A stretch of DNA of 52,829 nucleotides from JBBDYG01 sp040901765 (GTDB lineage: Bacteria; Planctomycetota; Planctomycetia; Pirellulales; Lacipirellulaceae), in the NCBI GenBank assembly GCA_040901765.1, contig JBBDYG010000007.1, positions 1-52,829 of the forward strand, given 5' to 3'. Made by a program: the position numbers and the translations under genes. This document shows, one piece after another, positions 9,136 through 19,200 of the stretch. The notes beneath the pieces were generated by a model that was not told the origin of the DNA, searched no databases, and saw only the letters and a list, made by a program, of their open reading frames with translations. The first letter of the stretch is position 1, and each line of letters starts with the position of its first letter.

Positions 9136-9150
9136 GCCCCCTTTCTAAAA

Positions 9151-9179
9151 AGAACAACACCAGAGCCTGTTGTTGTTCT
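9151..9179. promoter_or_regulatory. Palindrome upstream of repA, possible autoregulatory operator
   Basis: Perfect 9-bp arms AGAACAACA and TGTTGTTCT separated by 11 bp lie directly upstream of the repA start. A second palindrome, AACAATTGTT (9194-9203), lies in an A+T-rich patch at 9181-9210 that could be the unwinding region. An operator role is inferred from position. Confidence 0.45.
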
Positions 9180-9248
9180 GTTATAGATAGTTAAACAATT
9201 GTTATTGGTCGAATTCGCCAGTGATCTCCGCGTCTTGCGCCAAAGAAT

Positions 9249-9411
9249 CTCGCTCCGTTGACTCATCAACCTCGATATTCCTCGCTCGGTTGACTTATCC
9301 GCCTCGCTCATTTGACTCACCGACTCTCGTCCCAATGACTTATTGAAAACACGATTCTCGCCCGATTGCCTTATTCCCCCAGAGCTGTGTTTTCTCGCCC
9401 GGATGCCTCAT
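9249..9411 (+). repeat. Six iteron-like direct repeats, probable replication origin
   Basis: Six degenerate 18-bp direct repeats with consensus close to CTCGCYCGRTTGACTYAT begin at 9249, 9281, 9303, 9326, 9357 and 9394. Spacings are 32, 22, 23, 31 and 37 bp, so several copies fall near two or three helical turns apart. The first three are the closest to one another, while the last two read TTGCCTTAT or ATGCCTCAT. They lie between the A+T-rich upstream region of repA and the parA gene, the usual place for RepA-binding iterons. Binding by the RepA-like protein is inferred. Confidence 0.7.
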
Positions 9412-9696
9412 GGCGACATACTAAAGCAGACGCAACGCCATATCGAACGACATCAAATGGTTCTTAACGCGCTGGCTGAGCTGGCGCAAGCGAATTCGCC
9501 GTCTCCCCAGGTGTTGAGTGCCAGCCGGCGCAGCAAAGTTTTCAATGTTGGCTTGGCCAGCCAACGCAGCGTGCTGTGCCATTCGGGCTGACAACCGCGG
9601 CCATCGTGGCATGGTTAGCCGACGTTGATTGCGCGGCTGGCAATGCAGCGAAATAGTCTGTTGCCAGCTTGGCTGCCCTTGCGCTACGGTCACCGT
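9412..9696. other. Non-coding spacer between iterons and parA
   Basis: No convincing gene. It contains a perfect 7-bp hairpin (GTTGGCT/AGCCAAC, 9547-9565) and would hold the parA promoter and possibly a partition site. No repeated centromere array is evident. Confidence 0.4.
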
Positions 9697-10359
9697 ATGC
9701 TGATCACTTTGACCAATACCAAAGGGGGCGTCGGTAAATCGACGCTCGCCGCTCATCTAGCGATCTGGCTCTACGACCGCGGATATCGAGTCGCGCTATT
9801 GGATACCGACGAGCAGCAATCATCGGCTCGCTGGATTCAAACGGCCGAGCCGAAGATTACAGTCGCCGTGGCGACGAAGACCGACGAAATCACCGGTGTT
9901 CGCGCAACACTTTTGGAAACACACGACTTCATCGTGGCCGACAGTCCGGGAGTCAGCGGGGATGCTTCGCACGCGGTCACGATGCTGGCTGATCTGGCGC
10001 TTGTGCCCGTGCAGCCCTCCAAGCTCGATGTGTGGGCGATAAAGGACGCGCTCAAGTTCGTTCGCTTGGCTCAAGAAATGAGCCGTGCCAAAAAGCCCGA
10101 CGCCCTGATAGTCCTGACATTCACCGCCAAAGCCGACGTGCAAACGAAGCGGTTACGCCACCAACTCGAAAAACTGGATCTCGGCGCCACTATCGCCAAG
10201 AGCGAAATCCGCCGGCTAAACGCGTTTCGTGATGCCTGCGGATCGGCCGTCACCAGACAGGGGGACCAGCGATCGCTGGACGCGGCTGGCGATCTCGAAG
10301 CATTGTTCTCCGAGATCCTTGCCGAACGTCTTTCAACGAGGAGGATCGCTAATGCGTAA
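9697..10359 (+). CDS. parA: ParA-family partition ATPase
   Basis: A 220-residue Walker-type ATPase with the deviant Walker A motif KGGVGKST at residues 9-16, the A' motif LLDTDEQQSSARW at about 38-50 and the Walker B-like segment DFIVADSPG near 85. Length and lack of an N-terminal helix-turn-helix fit a small plasmid type Ib ParA, which moves plasmid copies over the nucleoid together with a small DNA-binding partner. ATG 9697 is chosen because MLITLTNTKGGVGKST is the normal family N terminus; a longer upstream frame has no homology-like content. The gene overlaps the next by 8 bp. Confidence 0.92.
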   Translation: MLITLTNTKGGVGKSTLAAHLAIWLYDRGYRVALLDTDEQQSSARWIQTAEPKITVAVATKTDEITGVRATLLETHDFIVADSPGVSGDASHAVTMLADLALVPVQPSKLDVWAIKDALKFVRLAQEMSRAKKPDALIVLTFTAKADVQTKRLRHQLEKLDLGATIAKSEIRRLNAFRDACGSAVTRQGDQRSLDAAGDLEALFSEILAERLSTRRIANA

Positions 10360-10747
10360 GGGAAGGCCGGACTTTGCCGAGGATTTGAGTGGCATTCAAG
10401 AAGATGTCGTCAACGACGTGGGGAAGATTTTGGAACTGGCCAATTCGACGCGGCGTGAGTCCGGCGGGGCAGGGACACTTGCCCCGTCCACCGCACCGGA
10501 GATCACCATTCGCCGACCCCGCGTGCGACCAGATCATGCAAAGAAAACCGTGCCAGGCCAAGCACCCGTTGTGGCCCCGCGTGCAACATTAGTGAATGTG
10601 ACCACGCGGCTTAGTCACCAGACCAACGAACTGCTGACTGAGGCGGCACTGCGCCAGCGCCTCAAAAAGATCAGCCCGGCCAGCCGCCAAGACATTATGG
10701 AGACGGCCATTCAAGAGTGGTTCGAACGGAACGGGTATTCGATTTAA
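10352..10747 (+). CDS. Small ParA partner, putative centromere-binding protein
   Basis: A 131-residue basic protein. It starts at ATG 10352 inside the last codons of parA and has a clear GAGGAGG ribosome site. The N terminus is acidic and helical (DFAEDLSGIQEDVVNDVGKILELA), the middle is Pro/Arg-rich and probably disordered, and the C terminus (VTTRLSHQTNELLTEAALRQRL ... SRQDIMETAIQEWFERNGY) has the length and pattern of a ribbon-helix-helix-like or helical DNA-binding unit. Position and size fit the second gene of a parAB or parAG type partition operon, but I do not recognise a specific family. Confidence 0.7.
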   Translation: MRKGRPDFAEDLSGIQEDVVNDVGKILELANSTRRESGGAGTLAPSTAPEITIRRPRVRPDHAKKTVPGQAPVVAPRATLVNVTTRLSHQTNELLTEAALRQRLKKISPASRQDIMETAIQEWFERNGYSI

Positions 10748-11051
10748 AGTTGAGTGCCTCCGGTTTTCACCGGGGCGAGCTCCGACGAAGACAAGCCGAC
10801 GAAGGCAAGCAGAGGGATGAGTGACCGTGTCGCTGTGGACGTCGATGGTAGGACGCACAAAACTTGTCGATTATTCCGCTAAAACCAGCCGTGCCCTCCG
10901 GCAGCGTCGGTTCTTTCGCCGACCACCCGCGTCTGGTAAATTCAAAGGTTTGGAAGCTGCGGCATGATTCAATCCGTACCAACGCAAATGGTCGAGCAGT
11001 TTAAGCGGCCAAGCCACCGGTTCGTATGGCGGACCCGAGAACTCTGCATCA
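10748..11051. other. Spacer upstream of the defence operon
   Basis: No gene seen. A short hairpin CCGGT-TTTC-ACCGG (10760-10773) follows the partition genes and may act as a weak terminator. The remainder presumably carries the promoter of the 11052-23923 operon, but I cannot point to clear -35 and -10 boxes. Confidence 0.35.
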
Positions 11052-14000
11052 ATGAATGGCGATGGTCACCAGCTTCCGATCGGTCAGAAGATCACCCTTG
11101 CGGGGCACTTCGATTCGCCCGTCACGCTTGAAAGCGTAAGGCTGCTTGCCGGTGGCTACGAATGCCGCGTCAGGCTTTCCGACGGTACGTTGGATGAGGC
11201 TGTAATCTCAACGGCCGAAGCAGCAAGCTTAACCGGAACTCTGCCCCAGTCCGTTAGGGCAGTTCAGCCTTCGGACGCGGACAAGCTTCGATTGTTAGTT
11301 GAGTCCACCCGGATTCGCCTCGCCTATGCACATGACCGCCAGTTCGCGGTCAGTCTATCTGGTATCCGCACGCTGCCGCACCAAGTCGAAGCGGTGTATC
11401 AACGGATGCTTCCGCAACCGCGCCTTCGATTCCTTCTTGCCGATGATCCTGGTGCCGGCAAGACCATCATGGCGGGTTTGCTGATCAAGGAAATGAAGCT
11501 CCGTGAGGTGATCGAACGAGTGCTAATCCTTTGTCCCGCCCCACTGACTATTCAGTGGCAGGATGAAATGCTCCGCTGGTTCAACGAGCCATTCGACATT
11601 ATCTCGTCGGCTTCCGACCAGCAGCAGCTAACAAATCCTTGGCAACGATTCTCACAGATCATCTGCTCGATTGATTACGCAAAGCAGCCGGATGTCCGTG
11701 AGCGAGTTTGGCGGGAACGCTGGGACTTGGTCATCATTGACGAGGCACACAAGTGCTCCGCCCGGACTCACTCAGCGGGCCAGGGGCGGGAGCCGAAGAT
11801 CGATGCAACCCGTCGCTACGAGCTTGCGGCGAAATTGACCGCCCAGGCGGATCACCTTTTGTTGCTCACCGCAACGCCACATCACGGCGATGAAGACCGC
11901 TTCGCTCATTTCCTGAGATTAATTGATCCCGACTTGTTTCCCGAGCCGCATCGGGTGGGAAAGGAAGCGGAAGCCATTCGCAACGATGTCTTCCGCATGG
12001 GCGACGACTGCCCGTGGGCACTTCGCCGCCTTAAAGAAGATTTGAAGGACTTGCACGGCCAGCGGCTGTTTCCAGATCGTCATGCGATTACAGTGCAGTT
12101 CAGCCTCAACAGCGAAGAATACCAGCTTTACAAGGCCGTCACTGCCTACATTAACCAATTCATCCCGCAGCAGACGGGCCAGCGTCGTTCGTCTGCCGCA
12201 CTTGCTCGAACAGTCTTTCAACGACGCTTAGCAAGTTCAGTCTGTGCCATTCACCAGTCGCTCAAACGACGCTTGCAGAAACAGCAGGCTTTGCTTGAAG
12301 AACTTGAAGGCCTATCGCCAGCTCAGCGAGCCAAGCGACTCGCAATTCTTCAGGGACGCTTGCCCGATTCCGAACAAGAGGAAGACGACCTCGACGATTC
12401 GGCCGTTGACGAACTGATCGACGACTACACGGCGGCAATAGAGCTTGACCAGCTTCGCACCGAGATTGCGGCCCTCAAGGAGATCGTCGAGCACGCTCGA
12501 CGTGTACGCGAGCATGCGAGCGATTCCAAGTTGGCCGCATTGAAAGAATGCCTCAGTCGAGCACAATTTTCCGAATTGAAAGACGGCCGCGGGAAGCTTC
12601 TGCTATTCACTGAACATCGCGACACGCTGAACTATGTTCGCGAGCAACTCAATCGCTGGGGATACGCCACTTGCGAGATTCATGGCGGCATGAATCCGCA
12701 CGACCGCAAGCGTGCCCAAGAAGCATTTCGGACCACGGCTCAGGTATGCACTGCTACCGAGGCGGCCGGCGAGGGAATCAACCTGCAGTTTTGCCACTTA
12801 ATGATCAACTACGACATGCCGTGGAATCCCACCCGCCTTGAACAGCGGATGGGCCGCATCCACCGCATCGGCCAAGATCGCGACGTTTACGTCTTCAATT
12901 TTGTGGCGACGGACTCCGAGGACGGCGATCCGATCATTGAGGGACGCATTCTTCATCGCCTTCTCGACAAGCTTGACCAGATGCGGACCGCTCTGGAGGG
13001 TCGTGTCTTCGACGTGATCGGCGAGATTCTCTCGCTCAACGACGTTAATCTGCCTGAGATGCTTCGCGAGGCCGCCTATGATCCGCGACGGCTGGACGAA
13101 TACATCGATCAGATCGACCGCATGAAGCCAGAAAAGCTTAAGCAGTACGAAGAGGCGACGGGAATCGCTCTGGCCCGTGCTCACGTCGATTTCACCGGCT
13201 TTCAGCGGCAGAATCTGGAAGTCGAAGAACGTCGGCTCATGCCGAGCTATGTCGAGTCACAGTTCATCGCCGCCGCTCAGGAGGTCGGTCTGCGAGTCGA
13301 ACCAAGGGCAGACGGACTGTGGCGAGTCGAGCACGTGCTGGCCGATCTTCGGTCTGACAGACTCCAAACGTCTCAGCGAATCGGCAAGCCCGATGCTGCG
13401 TATCGCAAGCTCACTTTTCATAAGCAGCACTTGGAGCTCGACGCTCATGTTGACGCCGTGCTACTTGGCCCAGGGCACCCGCTCTATGCGGCTGTGGACG
13501 AGAAGCTCAATGACCGCCTAGCCGGTCTCTTGGGTGGCTTCGGAGTGTTTGTCGATCCGCTTGCCGCAAACCCATATCACATTCATTTCTTCGAAATGAC
13601 GATCATCGGCAAGGACACGCGTGGCCGAGACATTCCATTGTACGGGGAACTTGTCGCGATCCGCGACGAGGCCCGTGGATTCGACGTCATCCCGGCCGAC
13701 ACGATTATCAATCTCGCTGCTCACCCGCAGCCGCCCGCCACGCTTGATCCGATCGATTGGCAACTTGCGGCGGATTTCCTGAAAGGCAGCTATCAATCCG
13801 AACGACGCAGCCAGTGTCGCGAAGAGCGACAGCATTTTGCTCGTATCATTCGCGAATACTTGGAGCGGTCATTCGACGCCCGAATTAAGAAGTCGCAAGA
13901 GCGCGCCATGCTCCTGGCTGCCGAAGCGTCCTCGAAACCAGAGTACAAGCTCACGGCGGACGAAGCTCGCAAGCAAGTAGATGAACTACAGCGGTCCCGT

Positions 14001-14546
14001 CAGGATCGGCTGGATGGGCTTCAGCGTCTGGAAATCGCTCGGACCGGTCCCGTTCGACACGTTGCGTCGGCATTGGTCCTGCATCCCGATGCGGATGCCG
14101 ACGCTCAATTGGCCGCACTCGCCGATGAGCTTGATCCCAACGTCCGCCGGCAAAGTGAACTCGCGGCGGAAGAGGTCGTCATCGCATCGCTCGTCGCCGA
14201 GGGATTCCCGCGAGACCGCATCGAACGAGTCGGCCACTTGAAGCTTGGCTTCGATATCCGAGCCCATCGTGTGATCGACGAGGTGACCGGGGAGCTGGCT
14301 GCCCGCCGCATCGAGGTCAAAGGACGTGTCCGTGGCCAGCCAATCCGCCTGACCACGAATGAATGGTACAAGGCTCAGCAATTAGCCGACACATTCTGGC
14401 TCTGTGTCGTTTGGGATCCTTTGGGGTCGACGCCCGAAATGATTTCAATTCACAATCCGGTAGTCCGACTCGATCACGCGAAGCGGGAGATTGTCGCTGC
14501 CCGCTTTTTTGAGATTCCCTCATCCGCCATCGACGCTTGTCGTTAA
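11052..14546 (+). CDS. SNF2-family helicase with C-terminal DUF3883-like domain (defence-type)
   Basis: A 1164-residue SNF2-like translocase of the DrmD/HepA-like kind. Visible motifs are Walker A DDPGAGKTIMAGLL near residue 135, the DEAH box VIIDEAHKCSART near 230, TATPHHGDEDR near 275, and motif VI EQRMGRIHRIGQ near 600. The last ~100 residues (LKLGFDIRAHRV ... RRIEVKGRVRGQPIRLTTNEW) match the DUF3883 pattern, a putative restriction-endonuclease-like or substrate-recognition domain with an IEVKG core. Helicases of this form are standard parts of phage-defence loci. It is the first gene of a co-directional cluster with an HNH protein, DUF1156 methyltransferase and DUF499 ATPase; the spacing to the next gene is 19 nt. 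The start ATG has no strong ribosome site. Confidence 0.88.
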   Translation: MNGDGHQLPIGQKITLAGHFDSPVTLESVRLLAGGYECRVRLSDGTLDEAVISTAEAASLTGTLPQSVRAVQPSDADKLRLLVESTRIRLAYAHDRQFAVSLSGIRTLPHQVEAVYQRMLPQPRLRFLLADDPGAGKTIMAGLLIKEMKLREVIERVLILCPAPLTIQWQDEMLRWFNEPFDIISSASDQQQLTNPWQRFSQIICSIDYAKQPDVRERVWRERWDLVIIDEAHKCSARTHSAGQGREPKIDATRRYELAAKLTAQADHLLLLTATPHHGDEDRFAHFLRLIDPDLFPEPHRVGKEAEAIRNDVFRMGDDCPWALRRLKEDLKDLHGQRLFPDRHAITVQFSLNSEEYQLYKAVTAYINQFIPQQTGQRRSSAALARTVFQRRLASSVCAIHQSLKRRLQKQQALLEELEGLSPAQRAKRLAILQGRLPDSEQEEDDLDDSAVDELIDDYTAAIELDQLRTEIAALKEIVEHARRVREHASDSKLAALKECLSRAQFSELKDGRGKLLLFTEHRDTLNYVREQLNRWGYATCEIHGGMNPHDRKRAQEAFRTTAQVCTATEAAGEGINLQFCHLMINYDMPWNPTRLEQRMGRIHRIGQDRDVYVFNFVATDSEDGDPIIEGRILHRLLDKLDQMRTALEGRVFDVIGEILSLNDVNLPEMLREAAYDPRRLDEYIDQIDRMKPEKLKQYEEATGIALARAHVDFTGFQRQNLEVEERRLMPSYVESQFIAAAQEVGLRVEPRADGLWRVEHVLADLRSDRLQTSQRIGKPDAAYRKLTFHKQHLELDAHVDAVLLGPGHPLYAAVDEKLNDRLAGLLGGFGVFVDPLAANPYHIHFFEMTIIGKDTRGRDIPLYGELVAIRDEARGFDVIPADTIINLAAHPQPPATLDPIDWQLAADFLKGSYQSERRSQCREERQHFARIIREYLERSFDARIKKSQERAMLLAAEASSKPEYKLTADEARKQVDELQRSRQDRLDGLQRLEIARTGPVRHVASALVLHPDADADAQLAALADELDPNVRRQSELAAEEVVIASLVAEGFPRDRIERVGHLKLGFDIRAHRVIDEVTGELAARRIEVKGRVRGQPIRLTTNEWYKAQQLADTFWLCVVWDPLGSTPEMISIHNPVVRLDHAKREIVAARFFEIPSSAIDACR

Positions 14547-14565
14547 AAACTCAGCAGACGTTATC

Positions 14566-16212
14566 ATGGCTCGCATCAGCAAACTTGACGAACTGTCGAA
14601 AGACGACCGCGACGAATTGATTCGCCGGCTGGCTGCTTCGCAAGACCAGCTTTGTTATGTCTGCCGACAAGTAATCAACCCGCAGGTTCATGAGGTCGAT
14701 GTAGATCACATTATTGCGCTAGACCGCGATGGAGCAGATGACGAGTCGAATTGGGGCCTGACGCACAAGACTTGCAACCGCTCCAAGGGTGCTCGCGACC
14801 TGCAATTGCAACGCATCCTGACTGCATTCAAGAGCCACGTCGACAAATATACGGTCAACAAAGGCGGCAACTTCACACTCCACGAAGCTCTAGAGGAATT
14901 GAACGCCAATCGGCAAGAGGTTGGTGCTCACGTGCAGGATGGAAAGATCACACTCTCTTGGAACGAACAGGGCAAGCCGGTCTCCGAGCATTTTCTTTTG
15001 CTCGATGAACCAGGCAGGCCGCCGGTTCGCTCGTTTGTCGCCCGGCTGCCCTACGTCTGCCTGCACCACGATCACGAAACGAACCCACGTTCGATCGTGG
15101 ACTTAGAGCCGATGATTGAAGAGTTCTATCTTGGCTATCCGCAATTGCAGCCGAGCTTGGCTACGCTCACGCTTAACGGGTCCAGTGGCAAGGCCAAGAT
15201 TCTTGTTTTTGACGGCCAGCACAAAGCAGCGGCCCAACTCTATGCCGGCCGCAATCGGCTCATGGTGCGCATCTTTGTCGATTACGACAAGAAGCGGCTC
15301 AAAGAAACAAACTACCGTGCCCATACGAAACTTGCCCAAGTCCACTTCCCGCAACTAATCAACGACCGCGTCGGCACCGATCTTTTCCGTGAGGAGTTCG
15401 ACCGCTTTCTGAAGGACGCTGACATTGAGAAGGCATCGGAGCGGGCGTTCATCCAGAAGCATATCGCCAAGCCGCAACGAAGCGAGTTCAAGCAATACTT
15501 TCAGAACTTCCTGCGTTATGAGGTGCTCACCGGCAAGGCCGGCAATCAGGACTGCCACATACTCGACTTCACCGAGACGATAACCGCTCGATCAAAGCGG
15601 CATCCGCTGTCTTACGACGCGGTGCAAAAAACATTCTTGCAGCAGTTCCTGCACCTCAAGCCAACCACCGAACCAGTCAATCAGACCGACACGCTCCGCC
15701 GACTGGAGCGAGAGAATTTGGTTCGTTTGATGAACCTGTTCGTGGAAGAAGTGCTCGCCAATGGCCGTTGGGATTTCCAGCTTGGAACGTACCGCATGGA
15801 AGAGCGACTCGCGAACAGTCCGGAGACCGTGCCCGATACGCACCTCCGTGCGTATCGTATGTGTCGCCGTTCGGCCATGGTCATTTGGACCAAGGAATTG
15901 ACCCAGGCCATCGCACTACTTCTGAACACGAAGCAGCGGTACGGCAATGCACACTGGTCAAAGGATCGGCCGCTATGGGCCGAAGTGTTGCAGGATGATT
16001 GGGAGCAGATTCGCAAGATGATGAAGGCGATCCGCGACCACAAAGTGTGGGCAGAGCGCACCAACTCGGAAGTCGTCACTGCGATTGCCTCGACGAGGCA
16101 GAAAGATTGGGAGCAGATTTTGCTCAACGGCAAGCTGCCAGGCCGGCAAGACCAGTTGCTTCCGCCGCTGGATGCAAATTTTATTTTCAAAGCCTCGCAA
16201 GGAATGGCGTGA
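14566..16212 (+). CDS. HNH endonuclease fused to DGQHR/DndB-like domain
   Basis: A 548-residue protein. Residues about 30-85 form an HNH nuclease: LCYVCRQVI supplies the first zinc knuckle, DVDHIIALDRDG the catalytic His region, and THKTCNRSKGARD the second knuckle and final motif. Around residues 210-240 the motif KILVFDGQHKAAA recalls the DGQHR proteins related to DndB, which regulate phosphorothioate DNA-modification systems. The rest is helical and unassigned. ATG 14566 is used because it follows the helicase stop (14546) and gives MARISKLDELSKDD; an in-frame upstream ATG would overlap the helicase. The methyltransferase starts 4 nt after its stop. Nicking or cutting of unmodified DNA is inferred. 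Confidence 0.8.
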   Translation: MARISKLDELSKDDRDELIRRLAASQDQLCYVCRQVINPQVHEVDVDHIIALDRDGADDESNWGLTHKTCNRSKGARDLQLQRILTAFKSHVDKYTVNKGGNFTLHEALEELNANRQEVGAHVQDGKITLSWNEQGKPVSEHFLLLDEPGRPPVRSFVARLPYVCLHHDHETNPRSIVDLEPMIEEFYLGYPQLQPSLATLTLNGSSGKAKILVFDGQHKAAAQLYAGRNRLMVRIFVDYDKKRLKETNYRAHTKLAQVHFPQLINDRVGTDLFREEFDRFLKDADIEKASERAFIQKHIAKPQRSEFKQYFQNFLRYEVLTGKAGNQDCHILDFTETITARSKRHPLSYDAVQKTFLQQFLHLKPTTEPVNQTDTLRRLERENLVRLMNLFVEEVLANGRWDFQLGTYRMEERLANSPETVPDTHLRAYRMCRRSAMVIWTKELTQAIALLLNTKQRYGNAHWSKDRPLWAEVLQDDWEQIRKMMKAIRDHKVWAERTNSEVVTAIASTRQKDWEQILLNGKLPGRQDQLLPPLDANFIFKASQGMA

Positions 16213-16216
16213 CAAT

Positions 16217-19200
16217 ATGAAACAGGAGGATCTACGGCTCATCGAAGACTACCTTCCGATCGGGTCCATTCGGCGTGAGAACACCAGCGGTAAGGGGCAC
16301 ATTAATACCTTGCACCTTTGGTGGGCACGGCGGCCTTTGCTGGCCTGCCGGGCGGCGGTTTACGGCACACTGGTCGCGGCCGATCGCTGGGTGCAGGAGG
16401 TCGAACTCAAAAACCCGCCTGAGGATACCAAGAAGGCCGAGCGAGTCATGAATGGCAAGAAAAGAGGACTCAATCGGAAGGCGGCGGGAGAGTTTGTCAA
16501 ACGTCTCTGCGACTATCCCGGCGAGCCTAAGACGATCGCGGAGGCCCAGCGGCACATCTTGGAAGCTCATGCCGATCGACTGACTGCCGAACTCAATGAA
16601 GCACGCGGGACAGCTACGATGCCCGCATGGGTTGACGAGTTCAAGTTCGCAGGCCACCGAGTTAAATATGACGACATCGTGGCCGGTCGAGCACCACGGC
16701 CGCGCGTGCTCGACATGTTTGCGGGAGGAGGAGCAATTCCACTACAAGCGTTGCGGCTTGGATGCGAGGCATTTGCCCTCGACCTAAACCCGGTGGCCCA
16801 CATCATTGAGATTTGCACCCTTGTCTATCCACAGCAGTTCGGCCGACCCGATCCAAATATTCGCGGCATGACCGGACCTAAGAACGCAATGGGGCAAACT
16901 ACGTGGGGAGGTTTGTCCGAAGAAGTGCGTTACTGGGGCAATTGGGTTCTCGATAAAGCCAAGGCAGAAATCGGCGACGTCTATCCGCTGATTCCTGATC
17001 CTCAGGGTGCCGAGGAAGAACTAAACCCTCCGAAGCAGAAGCTCGCGTTCAAGACCGACACTCAAACGCTGCTAAAAGCGAAACGCGGGCAGCTTACTCC
17101 CGTTGCATACCTCTGGACGCGGACTGTGCGGTGTAAAAATCCCTCGTGCGGAGCAACGGTTCCACTGGCTCGTCAAACTTGGCTTTGCAAAAGGCCCAAG
17201 CGATTTGTCGCATTACGACTCGTCGCAGTGAAGGGCGCTAAAGTGGTCCGATTTGAGAGAGTCGAAGGTACGCGAGAAACCGACATTAACTTTGACCCGT
17301 CGAGTCTTTCGAGAGCTGGCAATGCTACGTGTCCGTTCTGCGGCACCGTTGCCGATAGCGATTATGTAATGGCACAAGGGTGCAATGATCGGATCGGCCA
17401 ACAGCTAATGGCAGTTGCATGTCTGAATCCATCCGGCCCTGGAAAACTCTATCTATCCGCTAACGAGCTAGACGCCGATTACTCGAATGACGCAATCCGA
17501 AATCGCCAGAAGCGTCTTTGTGAACAATCAGGGCTTTCGTGCCCTGCGGAGCCTATTAGCCCGCTACGTCCTTCGCCAAACGCACGAGGTTTGTCTGGGC
17601 TGACTCGATACGGAATCAACCGTTTTGACAAGCTCTTCACCGATCGTCAGCAGCTATTGCTTTTGTCGCTTTGCGCGGCGGTCCGTCAAATCGAATCGAG
17701 TGACGAACGAGGGCGAGCAGTGTGCGCATTTTTAGCCTTGCTCGTGGGCCGCGTTGCAAATCAGAACTGTGCTTTCACCACTTATCACATAGGCGGCGAA
17801 AAAATCGAGGGGCCAATGGGAGACAAGAAAGTCCCCATGGTCTGGGATTTTCCAGAAACAAACCCGTTCTCAGGAGTAACTGGGAGTCTTGCCAATGCTC
17901 TCGACTGGATCATTCAAGTATGCAATGCATTGAAGGACGACGACCGGGCCGCGAAAGTCGAACGAGGTGACTCAACAGCTCTTGCGTTGTCCGCATCAAC
18001 TATGGATGCGGTGATTACTGATCCACCTTACTACGACAACGTCCCGTACGCTGACATTTCGGATTTTTTCTATGTCTGGTTTAAGCGAGCCATCGGCCCC
18101 CTATACCCGGAACACCTCTCAACCGAACTGACCCCGAAAAAGGCCGAGGCGACGGCACTCTCATCGCGATATGGCGGTGACATGGCAAAGGCAAACGTCG
18201 AGTATGAGGATGCAATGCTTCGAGTCTTTCGGGAAGCGAGCCGCGTTTTGAAAGACAATGGTCCGCTGATTGCGGTATATGCTCACAAGACCACGCTCGG
18301 ATGGGCCACTCTTGTCGATGCTCTTCGAGCCGCAGGGTTTGTTGTGACAGAGGCATGGCCTTTAGATACGGAACTCACCGTTGGCAAAGTGAAGGTCAAC
18401 AAGGCAATGCTGGCCACAAGCATCTTCCTGGTTGCCCGGAAACGTCAAAAGGGAGCCGCGATCGGCAACTATGAAGACGATGTCCAGCCCGATTTGCATC
18501 AAATCATCCGCGAGCGAGTTGAAACGCTCTGGGAAATGGGAATCACCGGTTCAGACTTGGTAATCGCGTCGGTCGGAGCCGGTCTACGGGCCTTCACGCG
18601 ATTCGAGCGAGTCGAGTACGCCAATGGTGAAGAAATGCCCGCCGAAAAGTTTCTGGCCGAGGTAGAGGCTGTCGTCCTAGATGCACTCATGGCGAAAGTC
18701 TTCGGGGCGACCGGTTCATCGAGCGTTGCAGGCGTGGACGCTGCGAGTCGGTTCTATGTCCTATGGCGATACGTCTATAAGGCTGCCGAGATCGAAGCAG
18801 GTGAGGCAATCGTCTTCACTTATGGGCAACATGTCGAACTCGACGGACAAAACGGACTTGCCACCGACAAGGACGCATTGTTGGAAAAGAAAAAGGGAAA
18901 GTACCGTTTGCGTGATTTTGCAGAACGGGGCGACAACGCGAACCTTGGAATGTCGGACGATGCGGGGAATCCCGCTCCGCTGATCGACGTACTCCATCGA
19001 GCCCTTTGGCTCATGGAGAACCAGCCACGCAAGCTAGGTGAGTTTATCGACGAGGCCCGCCCAAATCGCGAACAATTGCGAATCCTCGCTGCCACTCTTG
19101 CGGGCCCTGGTCTCTCCGGAAAGGGCGAAGAAGATGCCCACCGTCTACTCGCCACTACTCCGGCCGAACAATCGGCGCTCGGCAAGCTACTCGCGAACTG

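Noticed and set aside
9249..9411. CRISPR or tandem satellite
   Set aside because: The six units are degenerate, 22-37 bp apart, without unique uniform spacers, and sit next to a replication initiator gene.
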